The notes below the pieces were generated by a model that saw nothing but the letters and a program-made list of their open reading frames with translations, was not told where the DNA came from and ran no database searches. A DNA stretch of 64,000 nucleotides from Christensenella sp034926635 (GTDB taxonomy: Bacteria; Bacillota; Clostridia; Christensenellales; Christensenellaceae), in assembly GCA_034926635.1 (NCBI GenBank), contig JAYFQX010000010.1, positions 186,001-250,000 on the forward strand, given 5' to 3'. This document shows, in pieces, positions 9,555-18,267 of the stretch; the first letter of the stretch is position 1, and every line of letters starts with the position of its first letter. Made by a program: the position numbers and the translations under genes.

Positions 9555-11198
9555 ATGCCGGAAAACGATTCTAAAAATTTTATTGAAGAAATTATCGAAG
9601 AAGACCTGAAAAATGGTGTTGTTAAAAAAGTTCTTACAAGATTTCCGCCTGAGCCGAACGGTTATTTGCATTTGGGACATGCCAAATCCATATGCCTGAA
9701 TTTTGGGCTGGCAGAAAAATACGGTGGAACTTGCAACTTGCGCTTTGATGATACCAACCCTGTCAAGGAAGATGCGGAGTACATCGATGCGATTAAAAAA
9801 GATATCGCATGGCTTGGCTTTACTTGGGATAAGGAAGTATACGGTTCGGATTATTTCGATTTTATGTTTGAATGTGCAAAAACGCTGATCCGCAAAGGGC
9901 TTGCCTATGTGGACGATTTAAATGCGGAACAAATGCGCGCGTATCGTGGCACATTAACGGAGCCGGGAAAAGAAAGTCCATATCGCAACCGGACGCCGGA
10001 AGAGAATATGGAGCTGTTTGAACGGATGAAAAACGGCGAGTTTGCCGATGGTGAGAAGGTCCTGCGCGCGAAGATCGATATGGCGTCGCCCAATCTCAAT
10101 ATGCGTGACCCTGCTATTTACCGTATTGTGAAGGCTCCGCACCACCGGACGGGCGATAAATGGGTGATTTACCCGATGTATGATTTTGCTCATCCGCTGG
10201 AAGATGCGTATGAGGGGATTACGCATTCTGTGTGTACGATGGAATTTGAAGACCATAGACCGCTTTATGATTGGTTTATCGAGCATTGTGATGTTAAAGA
10301 TATTCCGCATCAGTATGAATTTGCGCGGCTCAACCTTTCTCATACGGTGATGAGCAAGCGGTACCTGAAAAAGTTGGTTGACGATGGCGTGGTGTCCGGC
10401 TGGGATGATCCGCGGATGCCAACGCTTTCCGGTGTGCGCCGCAGGGGATATACGCCTGCCGCGATCCGGGATTTTTGTGAACGGATCGGCGTTGCCAAGG
10501 CAGTTTCCGAGGTGGACGTGCGTTTGCTGGAGCATTGCGTGAGGGAAGACTTAAATGCAAATGCGCCGCGCGTAATGGCTGTGCTGCGCCCGCTGAAACT
10601 GACCATAGAAAATTACCCGGACGGACAGACTGAAATGCTGAAAGCAGAAGATTTACCGGGAGGAGAGACAACGCATGAAGTCCCGTTCTCCAAGCATTTA
10701 TATATCGAGCAGGAAGACTTTTTGGAAGAAAAGCCAAACAAAAAGTATTTTCGCTTATACGTGGGCGGAGAAGTGCGCCTGAAAAACGCTTATATCATCA
10801 AATGTGAGCGCGTGGTAAAAGACGAGGAAGGCAATATTGAAGAAGTCATCTGTACTTACGACCCCACCACCAAATCCGGCGGAGAAAACAGTGGCAGGAA
10901 GATCAAGGGGACGCTGCACTGGGTAGAGCGCGAAACAGCGGTTCCGGCGAAGGTACGGATGTTTGATTACCTGTTTGTGGAGGCGGAGGACGGCATAATG
11001 TCGGCGAACGAGAATTCTCTTACGACGCTGGATGGTGTTATGGCAGAGCCGCATATCGCAGAGGCTGCCCCGGGGGACAGGTTCCAGTTTATGCGCCAGG
11101 GATATTTCAGCATTGACCCGGTGGATTCCGGCGAGGGCAATTTGGTATTTAATCAGATTGTCAGTCTGAAAGACAGTTTTGCCAAAACAATGAAATAA
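9555..11198 (+). CDS. glnS: Glutaminyl-tRNA synthetase
   Basis: Charges tRNA-Gln directly with glutamine in the cytoplasm. The 547 residues match the usual bacterial GlnRS length. The class I signature is PPEPNGYLHLGH (HLGH at residues 39-42), and the KMSKS-type loop appears as VMSKR at 265-269, followed by the C-terminal anticodon-binding beta barrels. ATG 9555 is preceded by AGGGAG at good spacing. The gene is followed 20 bases later by gltX, so the two paralogous synthetases probably share a transcript. Many Clostridia use GlnRS instead of, or beside, the transamidation route; this window does not show whether GatCAB is also present. Confidence 0.96.
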   Translation: MPENDSKNFIEEIIEEDLKNGVVKKVLTRFPPEPNGYLHLGHAKSICLNFGLAEKYGGTCNLRFDDTNPVKEDAEYIDAIKKDIAWLGFTWDKEVYGSDYFDFMFECAKTLIRKGLAYVDDLNAEQMRAYRGTLTEPGKESPYRNRTPEENMELFERMKNGEFADGEKVLRAKIDMASPNLNMRDPAIYRIVKAPHHRTGDKWVIYPMYDFAHPLEDAYEGITHSVCTMEFEDHRPLYDWFIEHCDVKDIPHQYEFARLNLSHTVMSKRYLKKLVDDGVVSGWDDPRMPTLSGVRRRGYTPAAIRDFCERIGVAKAVSEVDVRLLEHCVREDLNANAPRVMAVLRPLKLTIENYPDGQTEMLKAEDLPGGETTHEVPFSKHLYIEQEDFLEEKPNKKYFRLYVGGEVRLKNAYIIKCERVVKDEEGNIEEVICTYDPTTKSGGENSGRKIKGTLHWVERETAVPAKVRMFDYLFVEAEDGIMSANENSLTTLDGVMAEPHIAEAAPGDRFQFMRQGYFSIDPVDSGEGNLVFNQIVSLKDSFAKTMK

Positions 11199-11218
11199 AC
11201 AGAAGGGAAAATTTTGGA

Positions 11219-12676
11219 ATGGAAGTAAGAACGAGATTTGCGCCCAGCCCCACAGGATATCTGCATATCGGTGGTCTGCGGACGGCGCTTTACGCATATT
11301 TGTTTGCAAAAAAAAATGGAGGAAGCTTTATTCTTCGAATTGAAGATACCGATCGTGAGCGTCTGGTGGGGGATGCCTGTGAAATTATCTATCGTACGCT
11401 CAAGGATACGGGGCTTGTTTATGACGAAGGACCGGATGTGGGCGGCGAATTTGGTCCGTATATCCAGTCCGAACGCAAAGATCTTTACCGGGAATATGCC
11501 GAAGAACTTGTCCGGCGCGGTGCGGCTTATTATTGCTTTTGCACCAAAGAGCGTCTTGTAGCTCTGCGCGGAGAATGTGAGGCAAATGGCGAGCAGTTTA
11601 AATATGACAAACACTGCCTGTCCTTAACCCCGCAGGAAATCCAGGCGAAGTTGGATGCGGGAGAGCCGTATGTAATCCGCCAAAATATCCCTACGGAAGG
11701 GGAAACTACATATACGGATCTTGTTTATGGGACGGTTACGGTCCCTAACAGTGATATGGAAGACAATGTTTTGCTGAAATCGGATGGATATCCGACTTAT
11801 AATCTCGCAAATGTGGTGGACGACCACTTGATGAAGATCACACATGTAATACGCGGGATTGAATATTTGTCATCTACGCCAAAATATAATTTGTTATATG
11901 AGGCGCTTGACTGGGATGTGCCGGAATATATCCATCTGCCGCCCGTTATGCGCGACAAACACGCCAAGCTTTCCAAACGCCATGGAGATGCGTCATATGA
12001 AGATTTTGTAGGCAAGGGTTTTCTTTCGGAGGCAATCCTTAATTATATTGCGCTTTTGGGTTGGTGCCCCGAAGGAAATCAGGAAATCTTTACTTTGCCG
12101 GAGCTGGTGGAGGCTTTTGATCTTTCCGGCATCAGCAAAAGTCCTGCGATTTTTGATGTAGATAAGCTGAAATGGATGAATGCGGAATATATCCGTGCGC
12201 TTTCGGAAAAAGATTTTATTGCGGCGGCCATGCCATATTTTGAGCAGGCTGTCGATCCTGATAAATTTGACCTTTCCTGCATTACGCGCCTGATCCAGCC
12301 TCGGCTGGAAGTGTTGGCGGAGATCCCGGAAAAGATCGCTTTTCTGGCAGAGATGCCTGATTACGACATAAGCCTTTATAACCATAAAAAGATGAAGGTC
12401 ACACCGGAATCGGCGCTCGCCGTACTTAAGGCGGTTTATCCGCTGATGGAAGGGATCGCAGATTATTCCGAAATTATTTTACATGATACGCTGATGGAAT
12501 TTGTATCAGAACTGGGCGTAAAAAATGGTCAGTTGCTGTACCCGCTGCGCGTCGCGATTTCCGGCGTTGCGGTAACGCCCGGCGGCGCGATCGAAATCGC
12601 TTACTTGCTGGGAAAACACGAAACACTCAGCAGGCTTGAAAAAAGTATTTCCATGCTGGAAGAACAGCTCCACTAA
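11219..12676 (+). CDS. gltX: Glutamyl-tRNA synthetase
   Basis: Charges tRNA-Glu with glutamate. The protein has 485 residues. The HIGH-type motif is PSPTGYLHIGG (HIGG at 16-19) and the KMSKS-type motif is KLSKRHG at 250-256, as is typical for bacterial GltX rather than GlnS. The C-terminal helical anticodon-binding region is present to full length. It follows glnS with a 20-base gap that carries AGAAGGGAAA as ribosome binding site. The strong rpsF promoter lies just after it, so the transcript probably ends or reads through into that operon; I see no clear terminator between. Confidence 0.96.
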   Translation: MEVRTRFAPSPTGYLHIGGLRTALYAYLFAKKNGGSFILRIEDTDRERLVGDACEIIYRTLKDTGLVYDEGPDVGGEFGPYIQSERKDLYREYAEELVRRGAAYYCFCTKERLVALRGECEANGEQFKYDKHCLSLTPQEIQAKLDAGEPYVIRQNIPTEGETTYTDLVYGTVTVPNSDMEDNVLLKSDGYPTYNLANVVDDHLMKITHVIRGIEYLSSTPKYNLLYEALDWDVPEYIHLPPVMRDKHAKLSKRHGDASYEDFVGKGFLSEAILNYIALLGWCPEGNQEIFTLPELVEAFDLSGISKSPAIFDVDKLKWMNAEYIRALSEKDFIAAAMPYFEQAVDPDKFDLSCITRLIQPRLEVLAEIPEKIAFLAEMPDYDISLYNHKKMKVTPESALAVLKAVYPLMEGIADYSEIILHDTLMEFVSELGVKNGQLLYPLRVAISGVAVTPGGAIEIAYLLGKHETLSRLEKSISMLEEQLH

Positions 12677-12705
12677 GGATGAAGACGAAGACAAGCGGAA
12701 AACGC

Positions 12706-12735
12706 TTGACTTTACCGCAGCCGGTAAGCTATAAT
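12706..12735 (+). promoter_or_regulatory. rpsF operon promoter
   Basis: TTGACT (12706-12711) and TATAAT (12730-12735), separated by 18 bp, give a strong sigma-A type promoter about 70 bases before rpsF. Confidence 0.85.
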
Positions 12736-12754
12736 AATTTGATGTAGCGTCCTT

Positions 12755-12777
12755 GCTCTGCGGGCAAAAAGCAGGGC
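12755..12777 (+). promoter_or_regulatory. Hairpin in rpsF leader, possible S6:S18 site
   Basis: GCTCTGC (12755-12761) pairs with GCAGGGC (12771-12777) around a nine-base loop in the 5' leader of rpsF. S6:S18 leader motifs exist in many bacteria at this place and act in autoregulation. The match to that motif here is not verified; the pairing itself is clear. Confidence 0.3.
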
Positions 12778-12805
12778 CATTAGACCATGAGGAGGTGAAT
12801 TACGG

Positions 12806-13096
12806 ATGACAAAGTACGAATCTATGTACATTTTGAAGCCGGATATGGACGAAGAAAAGAAAGACGCGCTTGTAAAGAGATTTGCTGATATCGTAACGGA
12901 CAATGGCGGTACGGTAGAGAAGATCGACGAATGGGGTAAAAAGCGTTTGGCTTATTCGATCCAGTATATCAATGACGGTTATTATGTGCTGATGAACTTT
13001 GAAGCGCAGCCGACATTGCCGGCCGAGCTCGAACGAAATTACAAAATTTCGGACGACGTTTTGCGTTTTATCGTGATCAATCTTGACGAAAAATAG
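12806..13096 (+). CDS. rpsF: 30S ribosomal protein S6
   Basis: A small-subunit protein that binds 16S rRNA together with S18. The 96 residues begin MTKYESMYILKPDMD, the conserved S6 start, and run through the KRLAYSIQY strand to VINLDEK. GGAGGTG precedes ATG 12806. First gene of rpsF-ssb-rpsR, the conserved bacterial operon order, with a strong promoter upstream. Confidence 0.97.
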   Translation: MTKYESMYILKPDMDEEKKDALVKRFADIVTDNGGTVEKIDEWGKKRLAYSIQYINDGYYVLMNFEAQPTLPAELERNYKISDDVLRFIVINLDEK

Positions 13097-13151
13097 AAAT
13101 TAAGACGCGGGCTTTTGCCCGGATGGATCAGTGAAAAAGGATGGTTCCAAT

Positions 13152-13592
13152 ATGAATAAAGCAATTCTGGTCGGAAATTTAACAAGGGATCCGGAACAAC
13201 GTACCACGGGAAGTGGAATTTCTGTTACAAGCTTCACGGTGGCTGTACAGCGCCGGTTTAAATCGCAGGACGGACAGCAGCAGGCGGATTTTATTCCGGT
13301 GGTATGCTGGCGCGGACTTGCGGAGAATGTGGCAAAATATTGTTCTAAAGGATCAAAGGTTGGGGTCGTTGGTACGATTCAGACGCGGAATTATGACGAT
13401 GCAAACGGTATCAGGCGCTACGTGACCGAGGTCATCGCAGATGAAGTTGAATTTTTGAACAGCAAGAGGGAAAGCCAGCCGCAGCAGGGAGATTATCCGC
13501 CGCCGCAGGCGCCACAGCAAAGCGCAGACGATTTATTCGCCGAAGAGCTTTCTGATTTCCAGCCGCTGGATGACGCGGAATTGCCTTTCTGA
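13152..13592 (+). CDS. ssb: Single-stranded DNA-binding protein
   Basis: Coats single-stranded DNA in replication, repair and recombination. The start is most likely ATG 13152 (MNKAILVGNLTRDPE, the standard SSB opening, 146 aa). A GTG at 13131 would add seven atypical residues. The OB fold covers roughly residues 1-105. A glutamine/proline-rich linker follows, then the acidic tip DDAELPF, which in this family recruits partner proteins. It sits between rpsF and rpsR, as in most Firmicutes. Confidence 0.96.
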   Translation: MNKAILVGNLTRDPEQRTTGSGISVTSFTVAVQRRFKSQDGQQQADFIPVVCWRGLAENVAKYCSKGSKVGVVGTIQTRNYDDANGIRRYVTEVIADEVEFLNSKRESQPQQGDYPPPQAPQQSADDLFAEELSDFQPLDDAELPF

Positions 13593-13617
13593 TTTTTGAG
13601 TAAAGGAGAAACACGCA

Positions 13618-13866
13618 ATGAGTGAAGAGAGAACAAGACGGCCGATGCGCGCAAGACGTCCGAGAAGGAAAGTATGCGTTTTTTGTGCGGATAAGTCCGA
13701 AGTGATCGATTATAAAGACGTTGCCAAGCTGAAAAAGTTTATTACAGAGCGTGGCAAAATTATGCCGAGACGCGCTTCCGGTACTTGTGCAAAGCACCAG
13801 AGGGAACTTGCGATCGCAATTAAGCGGGCAAGAATTATGGCGCTATTGCCTTATGTATCGGATTAA
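13618..13866 (+). CDS. rpsR: 30S ribosomal protein S18
   Basis: An 82-residue basic small-subunit protein and partner of S6. It shows the conserved core CVFCADKSEVIDYKD, the PRRASGTC segment and ARIMALLPYV. The N-terminal CxxC and the later Cys suggest a zinc-type (C+) S18. AAAGGAG precedes ATG 13618. Last gene of the rpsF operon; a good terminator follows 27 bases later. Confidence 0.97.
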   Translation: MSEERTRRPMRARRPRRKVCVFCADKSEVIDYKDVAKLKKFITERGKIMPRRASGTCAKHQRELAIAIKRARIMALLPYVSD

Positions 13867-13892
13867 TAAGCGGCATTAAGTAATGAATGAAA

Positions 13893-13923
13893 AGAGCCTA
13901 TCTTCAAGATAAGCTCTTTTTTT
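13893..13923 (+). terminator. Terminator of rpsF-ssb-rpsR
   Basis: AGAGC-c-TATCT pairs with AGATA-a-GCTCT around a short loop and runs into seven T residues. Confidence 0.9.
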
Positions 13924-13965
13924 ATGGAGCTTTTTGGGGCTTTTTACTGTCAGGGAACCCCTGTT

Positions 13966-13983
13966 TATGATATACTAATAGGC
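13966..13983 (+). promoter_or_regulatory. Extended -10 promoter of glycosylase gene
   Basis: TGA-TATACT (13968-13976) is an extended -10 box. The expected transcription start, about seven bases downstream, falls at or just before ATG 13984. The mRNA would then carry almost no leader. No clear -35 is visible. Confidence 0.5.
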
Positions 13984-14874
13984 ATGGAATTGAGTTTGAA
14001 AAATGGCAAAGCAGTTCTGAAAAATATAGAATGTTTTTCGCCGCGTGATATCTTTGATAATGGACAATCCTTTCGCTTTTATAAAGTGGGAGAGCAACAA
14101 TATGAGGGTGTGGCGCATGGGCGTTTTTTGCGTGTTGCAAAAACGGATGAAACGGTTACGCTATTCCCGGTCTCTCATACGGACTATGAAGCGGTCTGGA
14201 AACATTATTTTGATTTGGAGACAGACTACACCGCGTTGTTTTGCGATTGTGAAGATAAGGCGCTTGCACGTGGAAAAGAGTTTGGGCGTGGGCTGCGGGT
14301 TTTAAACCAGGAACCGTTTGAAACGTTGGTTTCGTTCATCGTTTCCGCTAATAACAACGTTGCGCGGATCCGGGGAATTATTGCGCGGCTATGCGAATTA
14401 TGCGGCAAACCGTTTGAATTTGAAGGAAAGAAATATTATGCTTTTCCTGAGCCGCAGGCATTGGCAAGTTTGCCGGAAGAGGAGCTGCGGAAGTGTGGGT
14501 GCGGATATCGCGCGCCCTATATACATCAGGCAGCCGCGATGGTTGCACAGGGATTTGGATTGGAAGAGATCCGGATGCTGCCTTATGCAGAGGCAAAAAA
14601 ACGACTGCGGCTGCTGCCGGGCGTGGGACCGAAGGTAGCTGACTGCGTGCTGTTATTTTCACTTGGATTTCGCGATGCGTTTCCGGCGGATGTGTGGATT
14701 AAGCGCGTAATGGCACAGCATTATGGCTTCCGGGGGAATGACAAACAGATTTATGAATATGCGCGCGAAAAATTTGGCGATTATTCGGGGATCGCGCAAC
14801 AATACCTGTTTTTTATGCAGCGGGAGGCAGCGCGTCCGCAAAATAAGGATAAAACCGAAAATGGTTTAAAATAA
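13984..14874 (+). CDS. ogg: 8-oxoguanine-type DNA glycosylase (HhH-GPD)
   Basis: Base-excision repair glycosylase/lyase that probably removes 8-oxoguanine. The protein has 296 residues. An OGG N-terminal domain covers roughly residues 1-110. The helix-hairpin-helix GVGPKVADC follows, whose Lys is the family's Schiff-base residue, and then the catalytic Asp in PADVW. I chose ATG 13984 over the in-frame ATG 13924, because the earlier one lies on the preceding terminator and upstream of the only promoter. No Shine-Dalgarno sequence precedes 13984, so translation may be leaderless. The archaeal and clostridial OGG1-like group fits best. Confidence 0.85.
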   Translation: MELSLKNGKAVLKNIECFSPRDIFDNGQSFRFYKVGEQQYEGVAHGRFLRVAKTDETVTLFPVSHTDYEAVWKHYFDLETDYTALFCDCEDKALARGKEFGRGLRVLNQEPFETLVSFIVSANNNVARIRGIIARLCELCGKPFEFEGKKYYAFPEPQALASLPEEELRKCGCGYRAPYIHQAAAMVAQGFGLEEIRMLPYAEAKKRLRLLPGVGPKVADCVLLFSLGFRDAFPADVWIKRVMAQHYGFRGNDKQIYEYAREKFGDYSGIAQQYLFFMQREAARPQNKDKTENGLK

Positions 14875-14905
14875 ATTTTTTGTATTTGGTTGAAGGGAGA
14901 AGTAA

Positions 14906-15631
14906 ATGGAACTTTTGGTGGATACCCATACGCATACGGTGGCAAGCGGGCATGCCTATTCTACACTGCGTGAAAATGCGATTGTCTCAAAGCAGAATGG
15001 AATGCAGGCAATCTGTTGCACGGATCATGGCCCGAGGCTAAAAGGCGGCGCAGTCGATTTTATTATTCCTGTTTTGGCAGGTGTACCAAGGGAGATTGAA
15101 GGTTTGCGTGTTTTTTGCGGAACAGAAGCAAATATCCTGGATTTTAGCGGGAAGGTTGATATTCCAGAACGTTTTTTGAAAGTGACGGAGTTTGCCATTG
15201 CGTCGATGCACGATATAGTGATTGATCCGGGTACGGAGGAAGAAAATACGGAAGCGATGATCGCTGCGCTTCGCAATCCCTATATCGACGTACTTGGGCA
15301 TCCTGGCAATCCATATTATCCGGTAAACAGGGAAGCATTGGTAAAAGAAGCTGCGCGTCTTGGAAAATTGGTGGAGATCAACAACCATTCATTTGAATAT
15401 CGTACGGGAAGCGCACCCAATTGCAAAAATTATTTAAGCTTGTGTAAGCAATACGGCGTGAGGATTGTGGTTTCCTCAGACGCACATATTTGTTATAATA
15501 TTGGAAAATTTGAATATGCCCGCGCGGCAATTGAAGAGACTGATTTTCCGGAAGAATTGATTGCCAGCCGTAATCTTGTGGCATTTGAAGAGTATTTGCA
15601 GGAACGAAAAGAAAGGCTGCGCATACAATGA
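14906..15631 (+). CDS. PHP-domain metal-dependent phosphatase (YcdX-like)
   Basis: A 241-residue protein with the polymerase-and-histidinol-phosphatase fold. The N-terminal DTHTHTVASGHAYST carries the first metal ligands, CTDHGP the second group, GTEANI a Glu ligand, and VVSSDAH the last Asp/His. These match the YcdX-type trinuclear zinc phosphatases; the natural substrate is unknown. GAAGGGAGA precedes ATG 14906. It lies 31 bases after the glycosylase and 42 before dnaX, in the same orientation, so it may be co-transcribed with either. Confidence 0.85.
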   Translation: MELLVDTHTHTVASGHAYSTLRENAIVSKQNGMQAICCTDHGPRLKGGAVDFIIPVLAGVPREIEGLRVFCGTEANILDFSGKVDIPERFLKVTEFAIASMHDIVIDPGTEEENTEAMIAALRNPYIDVLGHPGNPYYPVNREALVKEAARLGKLVEINNHSFEYRTGSAPNCKNYLSLCKQYGVRIVVSSDAHICYNIGKFEYARAAIEETDFPEELIASRNLVAFEEYLQERKERLRIQ

Positions 15632-15673
15632 TGTGGGGCATCAATACAGAAAAAGTTTTGAAGGAGCATTGGA

Positions 15674-17263
15674 ATGGCATATAGGACGCTTTACCGGGTA
15701 TTTCGCCCTTCGTCCTTCGATGAAGTGTATGGACAAAGGCATATTACGGATATTTTAAAGAGGCAGGTGATTACCGGCAGGCATGCGCACGCATATTTGT
15801 TTTATGGACCGCGTGGAACAGGCAAAACCAGCACGGCAAAAATTCTTGCAAACGCACTCAATTGCCTTAACCCCCAAAACGGGAATCCGTGCGGGGCGTG
15901 TGAGGTGTGCAAAAGTTTTCAGAATGATGCTTTTGTGGATATTGTAGAGATCGATGCGGCATCCAATAACAGTGTGGATAATGTACGGGACATTCGGGAA
16001 AAAGTTTCGCTCCTTCCAGCTGCGGGGAAATATAAAGTATATATTATCGATGAAGTTCATATGCTGTCTACCGGCGCATTTAACGCGCTGCTCAAGACTT
16101 TGGAGGAGCCGCCGCCGCATGCGGTGTTTATTCTTGCCACAACGGAAATCCGTAAGCTTCCGGGGACGATTTTATCCCGTTGCCAGCGGTATGATTTCAA
16201 ACGGATTGCCAAGGACGATATTGTTGCGCGGCTTAAAGAGGTTGCGGATAAATCAGAGATAGAATATGAAGAAGAAGCGATTGCGATGATTGCGCAAGCT
16301 GCGGAAGGCGGAATGCGCGATGCGCTTTCCATTATGGATCAATGTATTGCCGGGAAAAAAACTTTGACGCTCCCGGATGTGAATGCGGCTTTGGGTACAC
16401 CGGATAGTGCGTTGCTGGGAACGCTGTGCGATGCGGTTTCCGAAGAAAATGCATCGCAAGCAATGAGTCTTTTGCAAACCATGCTGCAAAACGGGACAGA
16501 AGCGCACAACATCCTGCGGGACATGATCGTAGAGTATTCCGCGCGACTGGCAAAAAATGTGGGGGATGCTTATCAGTGCGCAAATCTGCTTCGGGTGATA
16601 GAAACGCTAATCGGGTGCCAGAATACGCTCCGTTACGCCCCTTCGCCGGATGCGGTGTTGATTGCGGCAGTGGTACGCGCAGCAACGAATACGGTTGATG
16701 TGGATACAACGGATTTTGAGTTGCGGATTAAAAAATTGGAGCAGCGCGTCGAAAAGCTTGCGGCAGGGCTCGCCAAAGGCGAACTGATAAAAGCGGCAGA
16801 AGGAAGCCGGAAAAAAATCACATCAGCAGGAAACGAGCTGCAGTCTGCGCCTGTTTCAGGGCAAGGCGCGGTAGAGCAGTTGGAAAAAGCAGAGCAGGCA
16901 GAGAAAAAACAAGATCATGCGGAAAAAGATACGCTGAATCATTTTTCAGAGGGCATGAAAGAATTTAAAAAATTGGTTGGAAAAGAAATTCCCGTTTTAG
17001 AACCTGTTGTGAAGGCTATCAAAAAGATGGAATTGCGGGGAAGTATTCTGGATCTGTATGCTGACGAAACAGACAGTGTTTTGGTAGAAATGCTGAAAAA
17101 AGAAGAGTATGCGGCGCAGATGGCGGAATTGACGGCAAAGGCTTTTGGGCGACCGATGGCGATTGATATTGTTTATCGGAAAAAAGAGGCGCCGAAAGAA
17201 GAAAAAAGTATGGAAGAACAGCTCGCGGCGCTGGTCGGCAAAGATAAAGTCGTGATAAAATAG
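15674..17263 (+). CDS. dnaX: DNA polymerase III subunit gamma/tau
   Basis: Clamp-loader ATPase of the replicase. The protein has 529 residues. The AAA+ core has Walker A GPRGTGKTS near residues 38-46, a four-Cys zinc module (C-x8-C-x2-C-x2-C around residues 64-79), Walker B-type IIDEVHML and the SRC sensor motif. A charged linker rich in Glu, Lys and Ala (about 360-430) and a short C-terminal domain follow. AAGGAG precedes ATG 15674. It heads dnaX-ybaB-recR, a near-universal order. Whether a shorter gamma form arises by frameshifting is not evident from the sequence. Confidence 0.95.
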   Translation: MAYRTLYRVFRPSSFDEVYGQRHITDILKRQVITGRHAHAYLFYGPRGTGKTSTAKILANALNCLNPQNGNPCGACEVCKSFQNDAFVDIVEIDAASNNSVDNVRDIREKVSLLPAAGKYKVYIIDEVHMLSTGAFNALLKTLEEPPPHAVFILATTEIRKLPGTILSRCQRYDFKRIAKDDIVARLKEVADKSEIEYEEEAIAMIAQAAEGGMRDALSIMDQCIAGKKTLTLPDVNAALGTPDSALLGTLCDAVSEENASQAMSLLQTMLQNGTEAHNILRDMIVEYSARLAKNVGDAYQCANLLRVIETLIGCQNTLRYAPSPDAVLIAAVVRAATNTVDVDTTDFELRIKKLEQRVEKLAAGLAKGELIKAAEGSRKKITSAGNELQSAPVSGQGAVEQLEKAEQAEKKQDHAEKDTLNHFSEGMKEFKKLVGKEIPVLEPVVKAIKKMELRGSILDLYADETDSVLVEMLKKEEYAAQMAELTAKAFGRPMAIDIVYRKKEAPKEEKSMEEQLAALVGKDKVVIK

Positions 17264-17299
17264 AAAAATACAGAATAAATATTGTGGAGGAAAAGAACA

Positions 17300-17635
17300 A
17301 TGGCAAAAGGCGGATTCCCAGGTGGGATGAATATGCAGAATATGATGAAGCAGGCGCAGCAGATGCAGGCAAAAATGCAGCAGATGCAGGCCGAGCTGGA
17401 AGAACGGGAAGTGGAAGCGACTGCGGGCGGCGGTATGGTGCGCGTGGTGGCAACCGGCAAAAAGATGATCCAGAGTATTGAGATCAAAGAAGAAGTCGTG
17501 GATCCCGATGATATCGAGATGCTGCAGGATCTTGTTATGGCGGCGGTCAACGAAGCGCTCAGCAAGGCCGACGAAATGGTATCGACGGAAATGGGCAAGA
17601 TTACCGGGGGCATGAACCTGGGAGGGTTATTTTAA
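17300..17635 (+). CDS. ybaB: YbaB/EbfC nucleoid-associated protein
   Basis: A small DNA-binding protein of 111 residues that forms dimers with a tweezer shape in the family. The N-terminus is rich in Met and Gln (QNMMKQAQQMQAKMQQMQ), then comes the glycine turn EATAGGGMVRV and the conserved IEIKEEVVDPDD. GGAGG at 17286-17290 supports ATG 17300; an upstream in-frame TTG was rejected. It lies between dnaX and recR, and the recR start is only six bases after its stop, so coupling is likely. Confidence 0.94.
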   Translation: MAKGGFPGGMNMQNMMKQAQQMQAKMQQMQAELEEREVEATAGGGMVRVVATGKKMIQSIEIKEEVVDPDDIEMLQDLVMAAVNEALSKADEMVSTEMGKITGGMNLGGLF

Positions 17636-17641
17636 AAACTG

Positions 17642-18235
17642 ATGAATTTGAAATCATACGACAGGTTGGTGGCGCAGTTTTGTAAGTTGCCGGGAATCGG
17701 CGTAAAGACGGCACAGCGGCTTGCTTACCATATTTTGAAAATGCCGGAGGCCGAAGTCAAGCAATTTGCTCTGGATATGTATGATGCGAGGCGTAAAGTG
17801 CGGTATTGCAAAATATGCGGGAACCTCAGTGAAAATGAAATCTGTGATGTGTGCGCGGACGCAAAACGTGATACATCGGTGATCTGCGTGGTGAAAGATG
17901 CGCGCGATGTATTCGCGATTGAAAAAACGCATGAATACCGCGGGCTTTACCATGTTTTGGGGGGGACAATTTCCCCGCTCGACGGAGTCGGACCTGATGA
18001 TATTGCTATCAGACAACTGCTTTCCCGGCTGGACGGCACGGTTAAGGAAGTGATCCTTGCCACCAACCCTGATGTACAGGGAGAGGCAACCGCCGCATAT
18101 ATTGGGAAAGTACTGCGTGGGAAAGAAATCAAAATCAGCCGTATTGCCCATGGAATTCCCATTGGAGCGGAGCTGGAATATGCGGACGAAATTACGCTGG
18201 CAAAGGCCTTGGAGGGTCGCACGGACGTATTTTAG
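17642..18235 (+). CDS. recR: Recombination protein RecR
   Basis: Works with RecFO to load RecA at gaps. The protein has 197 residues. An N-terminal helix-hairpin-helix (LPGIGVKTAQRLAYHIL), a four-Cys zinc finger (CKICGNLSENEICDVC, about residues 57-72) and a Toprim domain (VVKDARDVFAIE ... LATNPDVQGEATA) are all present. Its start is close to the ybaB stop, with the nearest GGGAGG inside ybaB, which suggests translational coupling. Confidence 0.96.
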   Translation: MNLKSYDRLVAQFCKLPGIGVKTAQRLAYHILKMPEAEVKQFALDMYDARRKVRYCKICGNLSENEICDVCADAKRDTSVICVVKDARDVFAIEKTHEYRGLYHVLGGTISPLDGVGPDDIAIRQLLSRLDGTVKEVILATNPDVQGEATAAYIGKVLRGKEIKISRIAHGIPIGAELEYADEITLAKALEGRTDVF

Positions 18236-18267
18236 AGAGCAGCGCGTTTTGTACGGGAGGAACGGGA

